NCBI GenBank assembly: GCA_025846845.1
Contig: JAOYTL010000017.1
Span: forward strand, 71,781-135,780
Reading direction: 5' to 3'
From: Alloboseaceae bacterium BT-24-1
GTDB lineage: Bacteria; Pseudomonadota; Alphaproteobacteria; Rhizobiales; Beijerinckiaceae
Length of the DNA: 64,000 bases
Below the pieces are notes generated by a model. That model made no database searches and was not told where the DNA came from. It was given only the letters and a program-made list of their open reading frames with translations. Made by a program: the position numbers and the translations under genes. This document shows, piece by piece, positions 25,258 through 36,533 of this stretch. Every line of letters begins with the position of its first letter. Position 1 is the first letter of the stretch.

Positions 25258-26790
25258 ATGCTGATGGACGCCGCCGGCTATCGCGAATCCCTGCGGGCCT
25301 ATTCTCCGCGCCTTTTCGTCAACGGCTGCCGGATCGAGAATGTCGCCGACGAGCCGATGCTGCTGCCGGGCATCAACGGTATCGGCGTCGGCTACGACCT
25401 TGCCCATGATCCGGCTCATGCCCCGATCATGACGGCGGTCGACGCCGGTTCGGGCAGGACCGTCAACCGGATGCTCCATCTCAACCAGAGCTCCAGCGAC
25501 CTCCTCGCCAAGCTCGAGGCAGTCCGGCTGATGTGCAAGATCGCCGGCTGCGCCGTGCGCTATCTGACCCACGACGCCTTCAACGGGCTGGGCCAGGCGA
25601 CGGTCCGGGCCGACGCAAACCACGGCACCGACTACGCCCAGCGCTTCCAGGCCTATCTGCACGAGGTTCAGGAGCGCGACCTCACCCTCGGCATCGCCAT
25701 GACCGACGCAAAGGGCGACCGCTCGCTGCGGCCCGGCGCACAGGCCAATCGCGATTCCTATGTTCATATCAAGGAGCGCCGGCCCGACGGCATCGTCATC
25801 CGCGGCACCAAGGCGATCGTCACCGGCGCGCCTTACGTCCACGAATTCCTGGTGATGCCCTGCCGAACCCACGCCAAAGGCGACGAGGATTTCGCGGTCT
25901 GCTGCGCCGTGCCCTGCGATGCAGCGGGCATCACCATCGTCGCGCGCCCGGCCGGGCGGCCGGGCGATCCGGCCGCGAAATTCTCGGCGAAATACGGCCA
26001 GTCGACCGGCGCAGTGATGTTCGACGACGTCTTCGTGCCCTGGGAACGGGTCTTCATGGCCGGCGAAATCGAGGAAGCGGGCTATCTCACCACCAGCTAC
26101 GCCACCCATCACCGCCATAGCTGCATCGCCGCCCGGGCCGGCTTCGGCGACCTCCTGATCGGTGCCGGCGCGCTGATGACCCAGGCCAATGGGCTCGATG
26201 CCGACCGGCATTCCCATATCCGCGAGCAACTGGTCGAATTGATCACCATCACCGAGAGCTTCTTCGCCTGCGGTGTCGCGGCTTCGGTCTATTGCAGCAA
26301 GGACGCCTCGGACGTGGCGATGCCGGACGCAGTTTTCGCCAATATCGGCAAGCTGCTGCTCGCTACCAAGATCTACGACATGCACAGGATCGCTCACTAC
26401 GTCTCGGGAGGATTGATCGTGGCGCTGCCCGGCCCGGACGAGGACCACAACCCAGAGACCTCGGCCTCGCTTGCGGCCGTGCTGACCGGGCGGCCCGACA
26501 TCCCCTATGAGCAGCGCGCCGAGGTCGCCCGCTTCATCGAGGACCTCACCGTCTCGAAGGAGGCCGGCTGGTATTCGGTGATCTCGCTGCATGGCGGCGG
26601 CTCGCCCGAGGCGATGAAGCGCGAGATCTGGCGCAACTACCCTGTGATGGAGAAGGTCGCGCTGGTCGAGAGCCTGCTCGATCGCGGCGTGCTCGCCGAT
26701 GGCTCGCGCGCTTCGAAGCAGCCGGGTCGCTGCTGCGTCACCGGCTGCGAGGTGCCCGAGCGCATGACGACACCGGAGGCGGCGGAATGA
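25258..26790 (+). CDS. HpaB/4-hydroxybutyryl-CoA dehydratase superfamily flavoprotein
   Basis: A 510-residue protein with the overall pattern of the HpaB/AbfD superfamily: N-terminal RAYSPRLFVNGCRIENV, the flavin-region segment GQSTGAVMFDDVFVPWERVF and HHRHSCIAARAGFGDLLIGA. The 4-hydroxybutyryl-CoA dehydratase Fe-S motifs CX3C and HX6C are not intact: a Tyr and an Ala occupy the expected positions. A flavin monooxygenase or a cluster-free variant is therefore more likely than a classical dehydratase. A strong GGGAGGAGG site precedes the ATG. It overlaps the AidB-like gene by four bases and is divergent from tetR. Confidence 0.82.
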   Translation: MLMDAAGYRESLRAYSPRLFVNGCRIENVADEPMLLPGINGIGVGYDLAHDPAHAPIMTAVDAGSGRTVNRMLHLNQSSSDLLAKLEAVRLMCKIAGCAVRYLTHDAFNGLGQATVRADANHGTDYAQRFQAYLHEVQERDLTLGIAMTDAKGDRSLRPGAQANRDSYVHIKERRPDGIVIRGTKAIVTGAPYVHEFLVMPCRTHAKGDEDFAVCCAVPCDAAGITIVARPAGRPGDPAAKFSAKYGQSTGAVMFDDVFVPWERVFMAGEIEEAGYLTTSYATHHRHSCIAARAGFGDLLIGAGALMTQANGLDADRHSHIREQLVELITITESFFACGVAASVYCSKDASDVAMPDAVFANIGKLLLATKIYDMHRIAHYVSGGLIVALPGPDEDHNPETSASLAAVLTGRPDIPYEQRAEVARFIEDLTVSKEAGWYSVISLHGGGSPEAMKREIWRNYPVMEKVALVESLLDRGVLADGSRASKQPGRCCVTGCEVPERMTTPEAAE

Positions 26791-28436
26791 ACCTCCACGC
26801 GAGCGCGACCCATCAGGTCCTCAACCAGGCCCGGCCCGCCACCGGCTGGAACGCCTTCTCCGGCGACGCGGTGCTGCAGGGCATCGTCGCGCGCGGCGCG
26901 CCATGGGTCGCGAGTAAGGCGGCGGCACTGGGCGCCCATGCCGGCGATGCCGAGGTGCAGGAGCTCGCCCGCCTCGCCAATCGCCATGGGCCGGAGCTGC
27001 GGAGCCATGACCGCTACGGCAACCGCACCGATTGGATCGAGTTCCACCCGGCCTGGCACGAATTGATGGGCCTCGCTTTCGCCCATGAGGTGCCGTCGCT
27101 CGCCTGGACCACGAGCGAGCCGAACGGCCATCTCGCTCGCGCCGTGCTGTCCTATCTCTGGAACCAGATCGAGCACGGGACGGGGTGCCCGACCGGCATG
27201 ACCTATGCCGCCTTTCCCGGCCTCGCCCAGCCGGAATTCGCAATCTGGCGGCAGAAGATCACCTCGGGGCGCTACGACAAGCGTCCCTTGCCAGTCACGC
27301 AGAAGACCGGCGCCAGCATCGGCTATGCGATGACCGAGAAGCAGGGCGGCTCCGATTTGCGCCAGACCCAGACCACGGCTCGCTTCCTCGAGGACACGCC
27401 GGAGGGCCGGGTCTATCTGATCAGCGGGCACAAATGGTTCTTCTCGGTGCCGCAATCGGACGGGTTCTTTACCCTGGCGCAGACGCAAAGCGGCATCTCC
27501 TGCCTGTTCTGTCCCGGCTTCCTGCCCGATGGCAGCCGTAATCGCCTGCAGATCCAGCGCCTCAAGGACAAGGCCGGCAATCGTTCGAATGCCTCCTCGG
27601 AGGTCGAGTTCCGCGAGTGCCTGGGATGGCTCGTCGGTGAGGAGGGCGCCGGGATCAAGGAAATCCTCAGCCACGCCCATCTGACGCGGCTCGATTTCGC
27701 CGTCGGCTCAGCCGGACTGATGCGCCAGGCGCTGACGCTGGCGCTCAACCACACCCAGTCGCGCAAGGGCTTCGGCTCCTCGCTCGCCGAGCAGCCGATG
27801 ATGACCAACATCCTCGCCGATCTCGCTATCGACTCAGAGGCTTCGACGCTGATGGCCTTCCGCGTCGCCGCCGCGACCGATGCGATGGAGACCTCCGAAG
27901 AGGAGCGTCATCTCGCCCGCGTCACCACCCCGCTGGCGAAATTCTGGAACTGCAAGCGCGCCGCCGCCTTCGTGGTCGAAGCCCTTGAGTGCCATGGTGG
28001 CAACGGCTTCATCGAGGAGAACCCGATGGCGCGGCTCTATCGCGAGGCGCCGCTCAACGCGATCTGGGAGGGCACCTCGAACATGATGTGCATGGACGTG
28101 CTGCGCGCCTTCAACCGCGAGCCTCGCACCAAGGAAGCCTTCATGAACGAGGTCGCTCAGGCGCGCGGCGCCAACCGCGCCCTCGATCGCTGGCTCGACC
28201 AGCTCGGCGACGAGGCAGCCAAACCCCGCAACGATGACGGCCATGGCCGCCGGCTCGCCAATCTGATGGCTTATGCGCTGCAGGCCTCGGAACTGAAGAA
28301 ACATGCCGACGAGGCGTTGTTCGAGACCTTCTGCCGCTCGCGGCTCGATGCCGACTGGGGCTATGTCTTCGGCACGCTCGACCCTTCGCCTGAGCTGGCG
28401 GGAATCGTGCGGCGCGCGACAGTGGCGCATGGCTAG
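26787..28436 (+). CDS. AidB-like acyl-CoA dehydrogenase family flavoprotein
   Basis: A 549-residue protein close in length and motifs to E. coli AidB (541). Recognisable segments are SIGYAMTEKQGGSDLRQTQT (FAD binding), GHKWFFSVPQSD, LKDKAGNRSNASSEVEF, ECHGGNGFIEENPMARLYRE and IWEGTSNMMCMDVLRAFNR. AidB binds FAD and DNA and is linked to the alkylation response. Here, however, the gene is coupled by ATGA overlap to an HpaB-like enzyme under TetR control, so an enzymatic role on an acyl-CoA or aromatic intermediate is equally possible. It is followed by a palindromic repeat region. Confidence 0.9.
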   Translation: MNLHASATHQVLNQARPATGWNAFSGDAVLQGIVARGAPWVASKAAALGAHAGDAEVQELARLANRHGPELRSHDRYGNRTDWIEFHPAWHELMGLAFAHEVPSLAWTTSEPNGHLARAVLSYLWNQIEHGTGCPTGMTYAAFPGLAQPEFAIWRQKITSGRYDKRPLPVTQKTGASIGYAMTEKQGGSDLRQTQTTARFLEDTPEGRVYLISGHKWFFSVPQSDGFFTLAQTQSGISCLFCPGFLPDGSRNRLQIQRLKDKAGNRSNASSEVEFRECLGWLVGEEGAGIKEILSHAHLTRLDFAVGSAGLMRQALTLALNHTQSRKGFGSSLAEQPMMTNILADLAIDSEASTLMAFRVAAATDAMETSEEERHLARVTTPLAKFWNCKRAAAFVVEALECHGGNGFIEENPMARLYREAPLNAIWEGTSNMMCMDVLRAFNREPRTKEAFMNEVAQARGANRALDRWLDQLGDEAAKPRNDDGHGRRLANLMAYALQASELKKHADEALFETFCRSRLDADWGYVFGTLDPSPELAGIVRRATVAHG

Positions 28437-28472
28437 GCGAGGTGCATGACCGTTGAAACGGGCGCGCGCCAT

Positions 28473-28614
28473 CCCCTCTCCCCCTGCGGGAGAGGGTCAG
28501 GGTGAGGGGTCGCGCGACACTGATCGTCCATACCTCTCATCTGCCAACGCTTCAGACCAGCGCGACCCCTCATCCGGCCCTGCGGGCCACCTTCTCCCGC
28601 AAGGGGAGAAGGGA
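28473..28614. repeat. BIME-like palindromic repeat pair
   Basis: Two imperfect hairpins in opposite orientation. The left unit (28473-28515) has CCCTCTCCCCCTGCGGGAGAGGG-type stems and ends GAGGGGTCGCGCG. The right unit (28561-28614) begins CGCGACCCCTC and has TTCTCCCGC / GGGGAGAAGG stems. GAGGGGTCGCG and CGCGACCCCTC are exact inverted arms. This family of pyrimidine/purine-skewed repeats is common between genes in GC-rich proteobacteria. The rest of 28437-28722 holds no credible gene. Confidence 0.7.
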
Positions 28615-28722
28615 AGAAGCGGCGGCCGATCGGTTCTTCAGAAAACACGCGCCCCAAGCCCATTCCCTCGCGGGAATGGGCATCCCACCAACCCTATGCG
28701 CGTGGTCTGGCTCGCTGCGCTT

Positions 28723-29457
28723 TTAGGCGGCGCAGCAGGCATGGGCTTTCGGTTGGTCCTCATACTCGTCATGACGCTTGATGAAGCTCAGCGTCGAACT
28801 CTCGTTGCGGCCCTTCGGCGCCCGGTCGAGGATCATCAGCGTACCCAGCATCTCCTCGCCGCCACGGGCATAGGACGAGTAGGTATGGAAGACCTCGCCG
28901 GCCTCATTGCGGATGAAGGCGCTCGTGCCCGGAAGTTCGTCATGGGCCTGTTCGGCCGGCGTCTGCGTGAAATTGTAGAGCACCGGGCCGTTGGCGAGCT
29001 CGTCTTTGGTGAAGGAGACGTGGAAGTCGAAGTTGAAATCGCTGCCGAAGGACGAGACCCATGGGAAGCTCCAGCCCATGCGTGTCTTGTAGGCCTCGAT
29101 CTTGGCGAGCGGCGCGCGCGAGACGGTCACCAGCGTGACGTCGTGATTGTTGAGATGCGCCAGCGTGCCGTCGAAATGGTCGGCCATGAAGGAGCAGCCC
29201 GGGCAGCCCGCCTCCCAGTCCGGCCCGAACATGAAATGGTAGATCACCAGCTGGCTGCGGCCGTCGAACAGCTCGGCGAGCGTCTTCTTGCCCGCAGGCG
29301 TATCGAAAATGTAGTCCTTGTCGACCTTGACCCAGGGCAGAGCGAGGCGCGCGGCATTGATCTCGTCCCGCAGACGGGTGAACTCTTTTTCGCGGCTGAG
29401 CAGGGCCTTGCGCGCCTCAAGCCATTCGGATCGGGGAACCACATGATGCTCCATCAT
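28723..29457 (-). CDS. DUF899 thioredoxin-like protein
   Basis: A 244-residue member of the DUF899 family. The thioredoxin-like core has HFMFGPDWEAGCPGCSFMAD with a CPGC motif. This is followed by HLNNHDVTLVTVSRAPLAKI, GWSFPWVSSFGSDFNFDF and YARGGEEMLGTLMILDR, all strongly conserved in this family. The enzymatic role is not established; the CxxC suggests a peroxiredoxin- or oxidoreductase-like chemistry. It ends CCAA, with two adjacent cysteines at the C-terminus. It is divergent from a MarR regulator 65 bases away that probably controls it. An AAGGAGAC site precedes the start. Confidence 0.88.
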   Translation of the reverse strand: MMEHHVVPRSEWLEARKALLSREKEFTRLRDEINAARLALPWVKVDKDYIFDTPAGKKTLAELFDGRSQLVIYHFMFGPDWEAGCPGCSFMADHFDGTLAHLNNHDVTLVTVSRAPLAKIEAYKTRMGWSFPWVSSFGSDFNFDFHVSFTKDELANGPVLYNFTQTPAEQAHDELPGTSAFIRNEAGEVFHTYSSYARGGEEMLGTLMILDRAPKGRNESSTLSFIKRHDEYEDQPKAHACCAA

Positions 29458-29499
29458 CGTCTCCTTGCAGACCCCAGCCCTTCAGCATAATCTTGTTGC

Positions 29500-29511
29500 G
29501 TTGATATCAAC
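29500..29511. promoter_or_regulatory. Perfect 12-bp palindrome between DUF899 and marR genes
   Basis: GTTGATATCAAC is an exact palindrome placed 11 bases before the marR ATG and about 43 before the DUF899 start. MarR dimers typically bind such A/T-centred palindromes in their own divergent promoter, so autoregulation and control of the DUF899 gene are likely. Confidence 0.6.
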
Positions 29512-29522
29512 ATATCTGAACG

Positions 29523-29990
29523 ATGTCAAAATCACCGGAAGCACCACTGGAATCCCTCGTCCCCTTCGCCACGACGCTGCATGTGCGCGACCATTGCCTG
29601 TGCCTGCATGTCCAGCGCGCTGCGCGGGCGCTGGCGCGATTGTTCGACGAGGCCTTGCGCCCGTTCGATCTCACCAATCAGCAATTCTCTCTCCTGATGT
29701 CGCTGAACCGCCCGGAGCCGCCGCCGATCGGCCCGGTCGCGAACCTGCTCGGCATGGACCGCACCACCCTGACCGCGGCGCTGAAGCCGCTCGAACGCCG
29801 CGGCCTCGTCGTCGTGGCCGCGGGTGAGAAAGACCGCCGCAGCCGGCTCCTGGCAATTACACCGGAGGGAATTGCCCTGCTCGCCCGCGCCCTGCCGATC
29901 TGGCAGCGCACGCATGACGCGGTCGATGTCCAACTCGCCGACGTCGTCGAGCCGGCCAGGCTCAGGCAGGCGCTGCTCGCCGTGTCATAG
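29523..29990 (+). CDS. MarR-family transcriptional regulator
   Basis: A 155-residue winged-helix regulator with QQFSLLMSLNRPEPPPIGPV, LLGMDRTTLTAALKPLERRG and the wing EKDRRSRLLAITPEG. The N-terminal DHCLCLHVQRAARAL carries two cysteines in the position where redox-sensing MarR/OhrR proteins often have theirs. Together with the CxxC-containing DUF899 neighbour, that hints at thiol or oxidant sensing; this is inference. It is divergent from the DUF899 gene with a perfect palindrome between them. Confidence 0.87.
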   Translation: MSKSPEAPLESLVPFATTLHVRDHCLCLHVQRAARALARLFDEALRPFDLTNQQFSLLMSLNRPEPPPIGPVANLLGMDRTTLTAALKPLERRGLVVVAAGEKDRRSRLLAITPEGIALLARALPIWQRTHDAVDVQLADVVEPARLRQALLAVS

Positions 29991-30059
29991 CCGCGCCACA
30001 TCGCCCCGGCCCATTGGCCATTGCATCCACCAAGACGGTGCCGACCCAAGGAGCACGAA

Positions 30060-30464
30060 ATGCCCCAGATGATCTTCGTCAACCTGCCGGTGAAGGACCT
30101 GCCGAAATCGATCGCCTTCTTCGAGGCGCTCGGCTTCTCCTTCAACCCGCAATTCACCGACGAGACCGCCGCCTGCATGGTGATCAGCGAGACGATCTTC
30201 GCCATGCTGCTGACCCATGAGAAATTCGCCGGCTTCTCGCCCAAGCCGATCGCCGACACCAGCCAGTCGCTGGAGGTCCTCACCGCGCTCTCGCGTGAGA
30301 GCCGCGAGGCTGTCGATGCGATCGTCAAGGCGGCGCTCGCCGTCGGTGGCACGACCTATAGCGAGCCGAAGGATTACGGCTTCATGTACGCCCACGGCTT
30401 CCAGGACCTCGACGGCCATGTCTGGGAAGTGATGTGGATGGACGAGGCCGCCACCCAGCAATAG
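30060..30464 (+). CDS. VOC-family (glyoxalase/extradiol-type) protein
   Basis: A 134-residue single-module VOC protein: MIFVNLPVKDLPKSIAFFEA opens the first beta-alpha-beta-beta-beta motif and GFMYAHGFQDLDGHVWEVMW closes the second. The late ...DGHVWEV glutamate-bearing strand is the usual metal-ligand position, but the N-terminal histidine ligand of classical glyoxalases is absent. These are often predicted lyases or dioxygenase-like proteins without known substrate. The start at 30060 has AAGGAGCACGAA upstream. It is 69 bases downstream of marR on the same strand and convergent with the glycerol operon. Confidence 0.82.
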   Translation: MPQMIFVNLPVKDLPKSIAFFEALGFSFNPQFTDETAACMVISETIFAMLLTHEKFAGFSPKPIADTSQSLEVLTALSRESREAVDAIVKAALAVGGTTYSEPKDYGFMYAHGFQDLDGHVWEVMWMDEAATQQ

Positions 30465-30491
30465 CGGGCGAGTGGGACCTAGGAAAATTCG

Positions 30492-30517
30492 GGGGCGCGG
30501 CATTGCTGCCGCGCCCC
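30492..30517. terminator. Bidirectional terminator between VOC gene and glycerol operon
   Basis: GGGGCGCGGCA (30492-30502) and TGCCGCGCCCC (30507-30517) form an 11-bp stem with a four-base loop. CCTTTCG follows on the plus strand, and GAATTTTCC follows on the minus strand. It sits between two convergent genes and can serve both. Confidence 0.75.
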
Positions 30518-30547
30518 TTTCGCGCATCCGAGCCGGGAGGAGGGGGC

Positions 30548-32305
<1,758 letters not shown>

Positions 32306-32380
32306 CGTTGTCCTCCGATGTTTCCCTTGGGTGCCGCCCCTTCTCCGGGGTCGGTCGTTTCTTGTTGTTGGGCCGGCTCT

Positions 32381-32658
32381 TCAGACGAAGCGGAACACCG
32401 CTGCGGCATAGAGGAGCGCGAGGCCGGAAGCCCACCACAGCGGCTGGCCAATGACGCCGAGCCAGGCGAGGTGAATGAAGGCGCTGCCGAGCAGCGAGAT
32501 GAAGAGCCGGTCGCCGCGCGTGGTGGCGATGCCAAGCACGCCGACGCGCTCGGTCTCGGGGCGGAAGACCGCGAGCAGCGTCAGGATCAGGAGCAGGCTG
32601 GCGATCCCGGCGAAGAAGAGGCCGGTCTGCCAGGTCCAGGCCATCCAGTTAAGTTCCA

Positions 32659-32659
<1 letters not shown>
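32381..32659 (-). CDS. glpU: Small DUF2160 membrane protein of the glycerol operon
   Basis: A 92-residue protein with three hydrophobic helices (around residues 10-31, 52-68 and 74-90) and N-terminus MELNWMAWTWQTGLFFAG. Small DUF2160 membrane proteins sit at this place, between the permease and binding-protein genes, in rhizobial glycerol operons. The function is unknown; it may be an accessory subunit of the transporter. Its ATG (32659) shares one base with the stop of the permease gene (TGATG). A 75-base gap separates it from the binding-protein gene. Confidence 0.85.
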
Positions 32660-33455
<796 letters not shown>

Positions 33456-33456
<1 letters not shown>

Positions 33457-34355
33457 CAGGCCCTCCCCGCGTCAACGTCGGCCCGTGCATCGGCGGCGGT
33501 CATCACCGTGTAGAACACCCAGCAGACGGCGAGGATGATCAGGTTGTAGACGATCGAGAGCGCCGCGGCCTTGCCGAGGTCGAACTGCCCCAGCGCGAGC
33601 TTGACCAGCTCGATCGACAGGAAGGTCGTCGAATTGCCGGGGCCGCCGCCGGTGACGACGAAAGGCTCGGTGTAGATCATGAACGAGTCCATGAAGCGCA
33701 GCAGCACGGCGATCAAAAGCACACGGCTCATCTTCGGCAGCTGGATGGTGCGGAACACGGCCCAGCGCGAGGCGCCGTCGATGCGCGCCGCCTGGTAATA
33801 GGCGTCCGGGATCGATTTCAGGCCGGCATAGCAGAGCAGCGCCACCAGCGAGGTCCAGTGCCAGACATCCATCACGACGATGGTGATCCAGGCGGCGACC
33901 GGGTCGGAGACGTAGTTGTAGCGGATGCCGAGCCCGTTGATCGCGGCCCCGAACAGGCCGATGTCGCCGCGCGCGAAGATCTGCCAGATCGTGCCGACAA
34001 CGTTCCACGGGATCAGCAGCGGCAGCGCCATCAAGACCAGCGTCGCCGAGACCTGCCAGCCCTGGCGCGGCATCGAGAGTGCGACCAGGATGCCGAGCGG
34101 AATCTCGATGGCGAGGATGATCCCCGAGAAGGCGAGGTTGCGCCAGAGCGAGTCGTAGAAGCGCGAGCCGAGATCGCTCTTGGGATCGAGCAGCTCGGCG
34201 AACCAGCCGACACCGTTCCAGAAGAACTGGTTGTTGCCGAAGGAATCCTGGACGGAATAGTTCACCACCGTCATCAGCGGGATCACCGCCGAGAAGGCGA
34301 CGATCAGCAGCACCGGCAGGACGAGCAGCCAGGCCTTCTGGTTGACCGGCTTCAT
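33456..34355 (-). CDS. glpP: Glycerol ABC transporter permease (first)
   Basis: A 299-residue permease of the MalF type. Six helices are visible, starting AWLLVLPVLLIVAFSAVIPL, with the EAA motif LKSIPDAYYQAARIDGASRW followed by AVFRTIQLPKM. The periplasmic loop has QDSFGNNQFFWNGVGWF. It overlaps the glpT gene by four bases (ATGA) and the glpQ gene by one base. It forms the membrane pore of the glycerol importer together with the second permease. Confidence 0.9.
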
Positions 34356-35446
34356 GGCTGGCCTCCCGCGAGCGCTTCGCCTTTGACCAGGTGGCCGTCA
34401 CTGTAGATGTGGATCTGGCCTGCCTGCAGCGAAAGCGCGGCCTGATCGCCATCGAAGCTGGCGCCCTCCGGCACACTCGCAGCGAGCTTGAGGCCATCGA
34501 GCTCGACCCGGGCGATACGGGCGCGGCCGATATCGTCGATCCGCGCGATCCGAACTGGCAGGCCAGCGCCGCGCGGCGCGAGCGTCGCATATTCCGGCCG
34601 GATGCCGAGTTCGATCTTGCCGGCGAGAGCGGAATAGTGCCGCGCCAGCGCGATCTCCTGTCCGGCGAGGCTCGCTCGGGAGCCTTCGACCTTGCAGGGC
34701 AGCACGTTCATGCCGGGCGAGCCGATGAAATGGCCGACGAAGGTGTGGGCCGGGTGCTGGAACAGCTCTTCCGGCGTGCCGGTCTGCACCACGCCGCCAT
34801 CATGCATCACCACCACCGTGTCGGCGAAGGTCAGCGCCTCGGTTTGGTCGTGGGTGACGTAGATCATGGTGAGGTCGAGCTTGCGGTGCAGCTCCTTCAG
34901 CATCGAGCGCAATTGCCATTTCAGATGCGGGTCGATGACGGTCAAAGGCTCGTCGAACAGGATCGCGGCGACGTCGGGCCGGACCAGCCCGCGCCCGAGC
35001 GAAATCTTCTGCTTGGCGTCGGCCCCGAGCCGGCTCGCCTTGCGGTCGAGCGCCGAGGTCAGATCGAGCAGGCCGGCGATCTCGGCGACGCGGGCCTCGA
35101 TCTCGGCCCGCGCGACGCCACGGTTTTTCAACGGGAAGGCGAGGTTCTCGCGCACTGTCATCGTGTCGTAGACGACCGGGAACTGGAAGACCTGGGCGAT
35201 GTTGCGCGCCTCGGTCGGCAGCTTCGTCACATCCTTGTCGTCGAACAGGATGCGCCCGCGCGTCGGCACGACGAGGCCGGAGATGATGTTGAGCAGCGTG
35301 GTCTTGCCGCAGCCGGACGGACCGAGCAGCGCATAGGCGCCGCCCTGGCGCCAGACATGGTCGACCTCGCGCAGGGCATAGTCCTGCGGGCCCTGCGGGT
35401 TGGGCTTGTAGGCATGGGCCAGTTTGTCGAGCGTGATCCTTGCCAT
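34352..35446 (-). CDS. glpT: Glycerol ABC transporter ATPase with degenerate signature motif
   Basis: A 364-residue MalK-type ATPase. Walker A is intact (GPSGCGKTT) and Walker B reads AAILFDEPLTVIDP. The ABC signature, normally LSGGQ, is replaced by GADAKQKISLGRGL. A C-terminal OB/TOBE regulatory domain follows. One of the two composite ATP sites in the GlpS-GlpT dimer is therefore expected to be non-canonical. I chose ATG 35446, one base after the glpS stop; an upstream in-frame start would lie in the coding sequence of glpS. Not to be confused with the E. coli GlpT antiporter. Confidence 0.88.
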   Translation of the reverse strand: MARITLDKLAHAYKPNPQGPQDYALREVDHVWRQGGAYALLGPSGCGKTTLLNIISGLVVPTRGRILFDDKDVTKLPTEARNIAQVFQFPVVYDTMTVRENLAFPLKNRGVARAEIEARVAEIAGLLDLTSALDRKASRLGADAKQKISLGRGLVRPDVAAILFDEPLTVIDPHLKWQLRSMLKELHRKLDLTMIYVTHDQTEALTFADTVVVMHDGGVVQTGTPEELFQHPAHTFVGHFIGSPGMNVLPCKVEGSRASLAGQEIALARHYSALAGKIELGIRPEYATLAPRGAGLPVRIARIDDIGRARIARVELDGLKLAASVPEGASFDGDQAALSLQAGQIHIYSDGHLVKGEALAGGQP

Positions 35447-35447
35447 G

Positions 35448-36533
35448 TCACGCCGCCTTTGCCGGAGCTGCCGCGGCGAGTGAGCCTGCGGCATCGAATA
35501 GGAAGATCCGGGCCGGATCGAGCCAGGCGGTCACTGCTGTGCCCGGCTCCAGCCGGCGCACGCCAGGCACCAGCGCAATCAGGCGGTGAGTGCCGACATC
35601 GAGATGGACGAAGGATTCCGAGCCGGTGATCTCGGAGACGGAGACGCTCGCCTGCAGCGCGATCGCTGGCGTCGGCAGCGCGTCGAGCGCGAGGTGATGG
35701 GCGCGGAAGCCGATCGTGTAGGCGCCATCAGGCACGCTCGCGAAAGCTCCTGTGGCTGGAATGCTCTGACCTGTCGAAAGCCTGACTTCGCCACCCTGCT
35801 TGGTGCTGGCGAGCGTGTTGAGCGGCGGATCGGAGAAGACCTGCGCGGTCGTAAGGTCGTGCGGCTGACGGTAGACCTGCGCGGTCGGTCCGAATTGAGT
35901 AACCTTCCCCTGGAACAGGGTCGCCGTGTTGCCGCCGAGCAGCAGCGCCTCGCTCGGCTCGGTGGTGGCGTAGACGAAGATCGCGCCGGATTCGGCGAAG
36001 ATGCGCGGCAGTTCCTCGCGCAGTTCCTCACGCAATTTATAGTCGAGATTGGCGAGCGGCTCGTCGAGCAGCACCAGTTCGGCCCGCTTGACCAAGGCGC
36101 GGGCGATCGCGGTGCGCTGCTGCTGGCCGCCCGAGAGCTCGAGCGGCTTGCGTTGGAGATAGGGCTCGAGCCGCAGCAGCGCCGCGGCACTCTTCACCCG
36201 GGTGTCGATCTCATTCGCGGGCAAGCGGGCGACGCGTAGCGGCGAGGCGATGTTCTCGTAGACCGACAGCGCGGGGTAGTTGATGAACTGCTGGTATACC
36301 ATCGCGACATTGCGCTTCTGCACCGGCAGCCCGGTGACGTCGCGGCCTTCGACCAGGATCTTGCCGCTACTCGGGGCATCGAGCCCGGCCATCAGGCGCA
36401 TCAGCGAGGTCTTTCCGGCGAGCGTCGCGCCGAGCAGGACATTGAGCGAGCCCCTTTCCAAGGTCAGCGAGATGTCGGCGAGCAGGGTCTGCGCGCCGCG
36501 TGTCAGTCCGATGCTGTCGAGCGTCAGGCTCAT
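35448..36533 (-). CDS. glpS: Glycerol ABC transporter ATPase
   Basis: A 361-residue MalK-type ATPase with Walker A GATLAGKTS (a variant still matching GxxxxGK[ST]), Q-loop region AMVYQQFINYPALSVYENIA, canonical signature LSGGQQQRTAIARAL and Walker B LVLLDEPLANLD. A C-terminal TOBE region follows. It overlaps the glpD stop by four bases. With GlpT it powers glycerol import; it contributes the intact signature motif to the heterodimer. Confidence 0.9.
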   Translation of the reverse strand: MSLTLDSIGLTRGAQTLLADISLTLERGSLNVLLGATLAGKTSLMRLMAGLDAPSSGKILVEGRDVTGLPVQKRNVAMVYQQFINYPALSVYENIASPLRVARLPANEIDTRVKSAAALLRLEPYLQRKPLELSGGQQQRTAIARALVKRAELVLLDEPLANLDYKLREELREELPRIFAESGAIFVYATTEPSEALLLGGNTATLFQGKVTQFGPTAQVYRQPHDLTTAQVFSDPPLNTLASTKQGGEVRLSTGQSIPATGAFASVPDGAYTIGFRAHHLALDALPTPAIALQASVSVSEITGSESFVHLDVGTHRLIALVPGVRRLEPGTAVTAWLDPARIFLFDAAGSLAAAAPAKAA

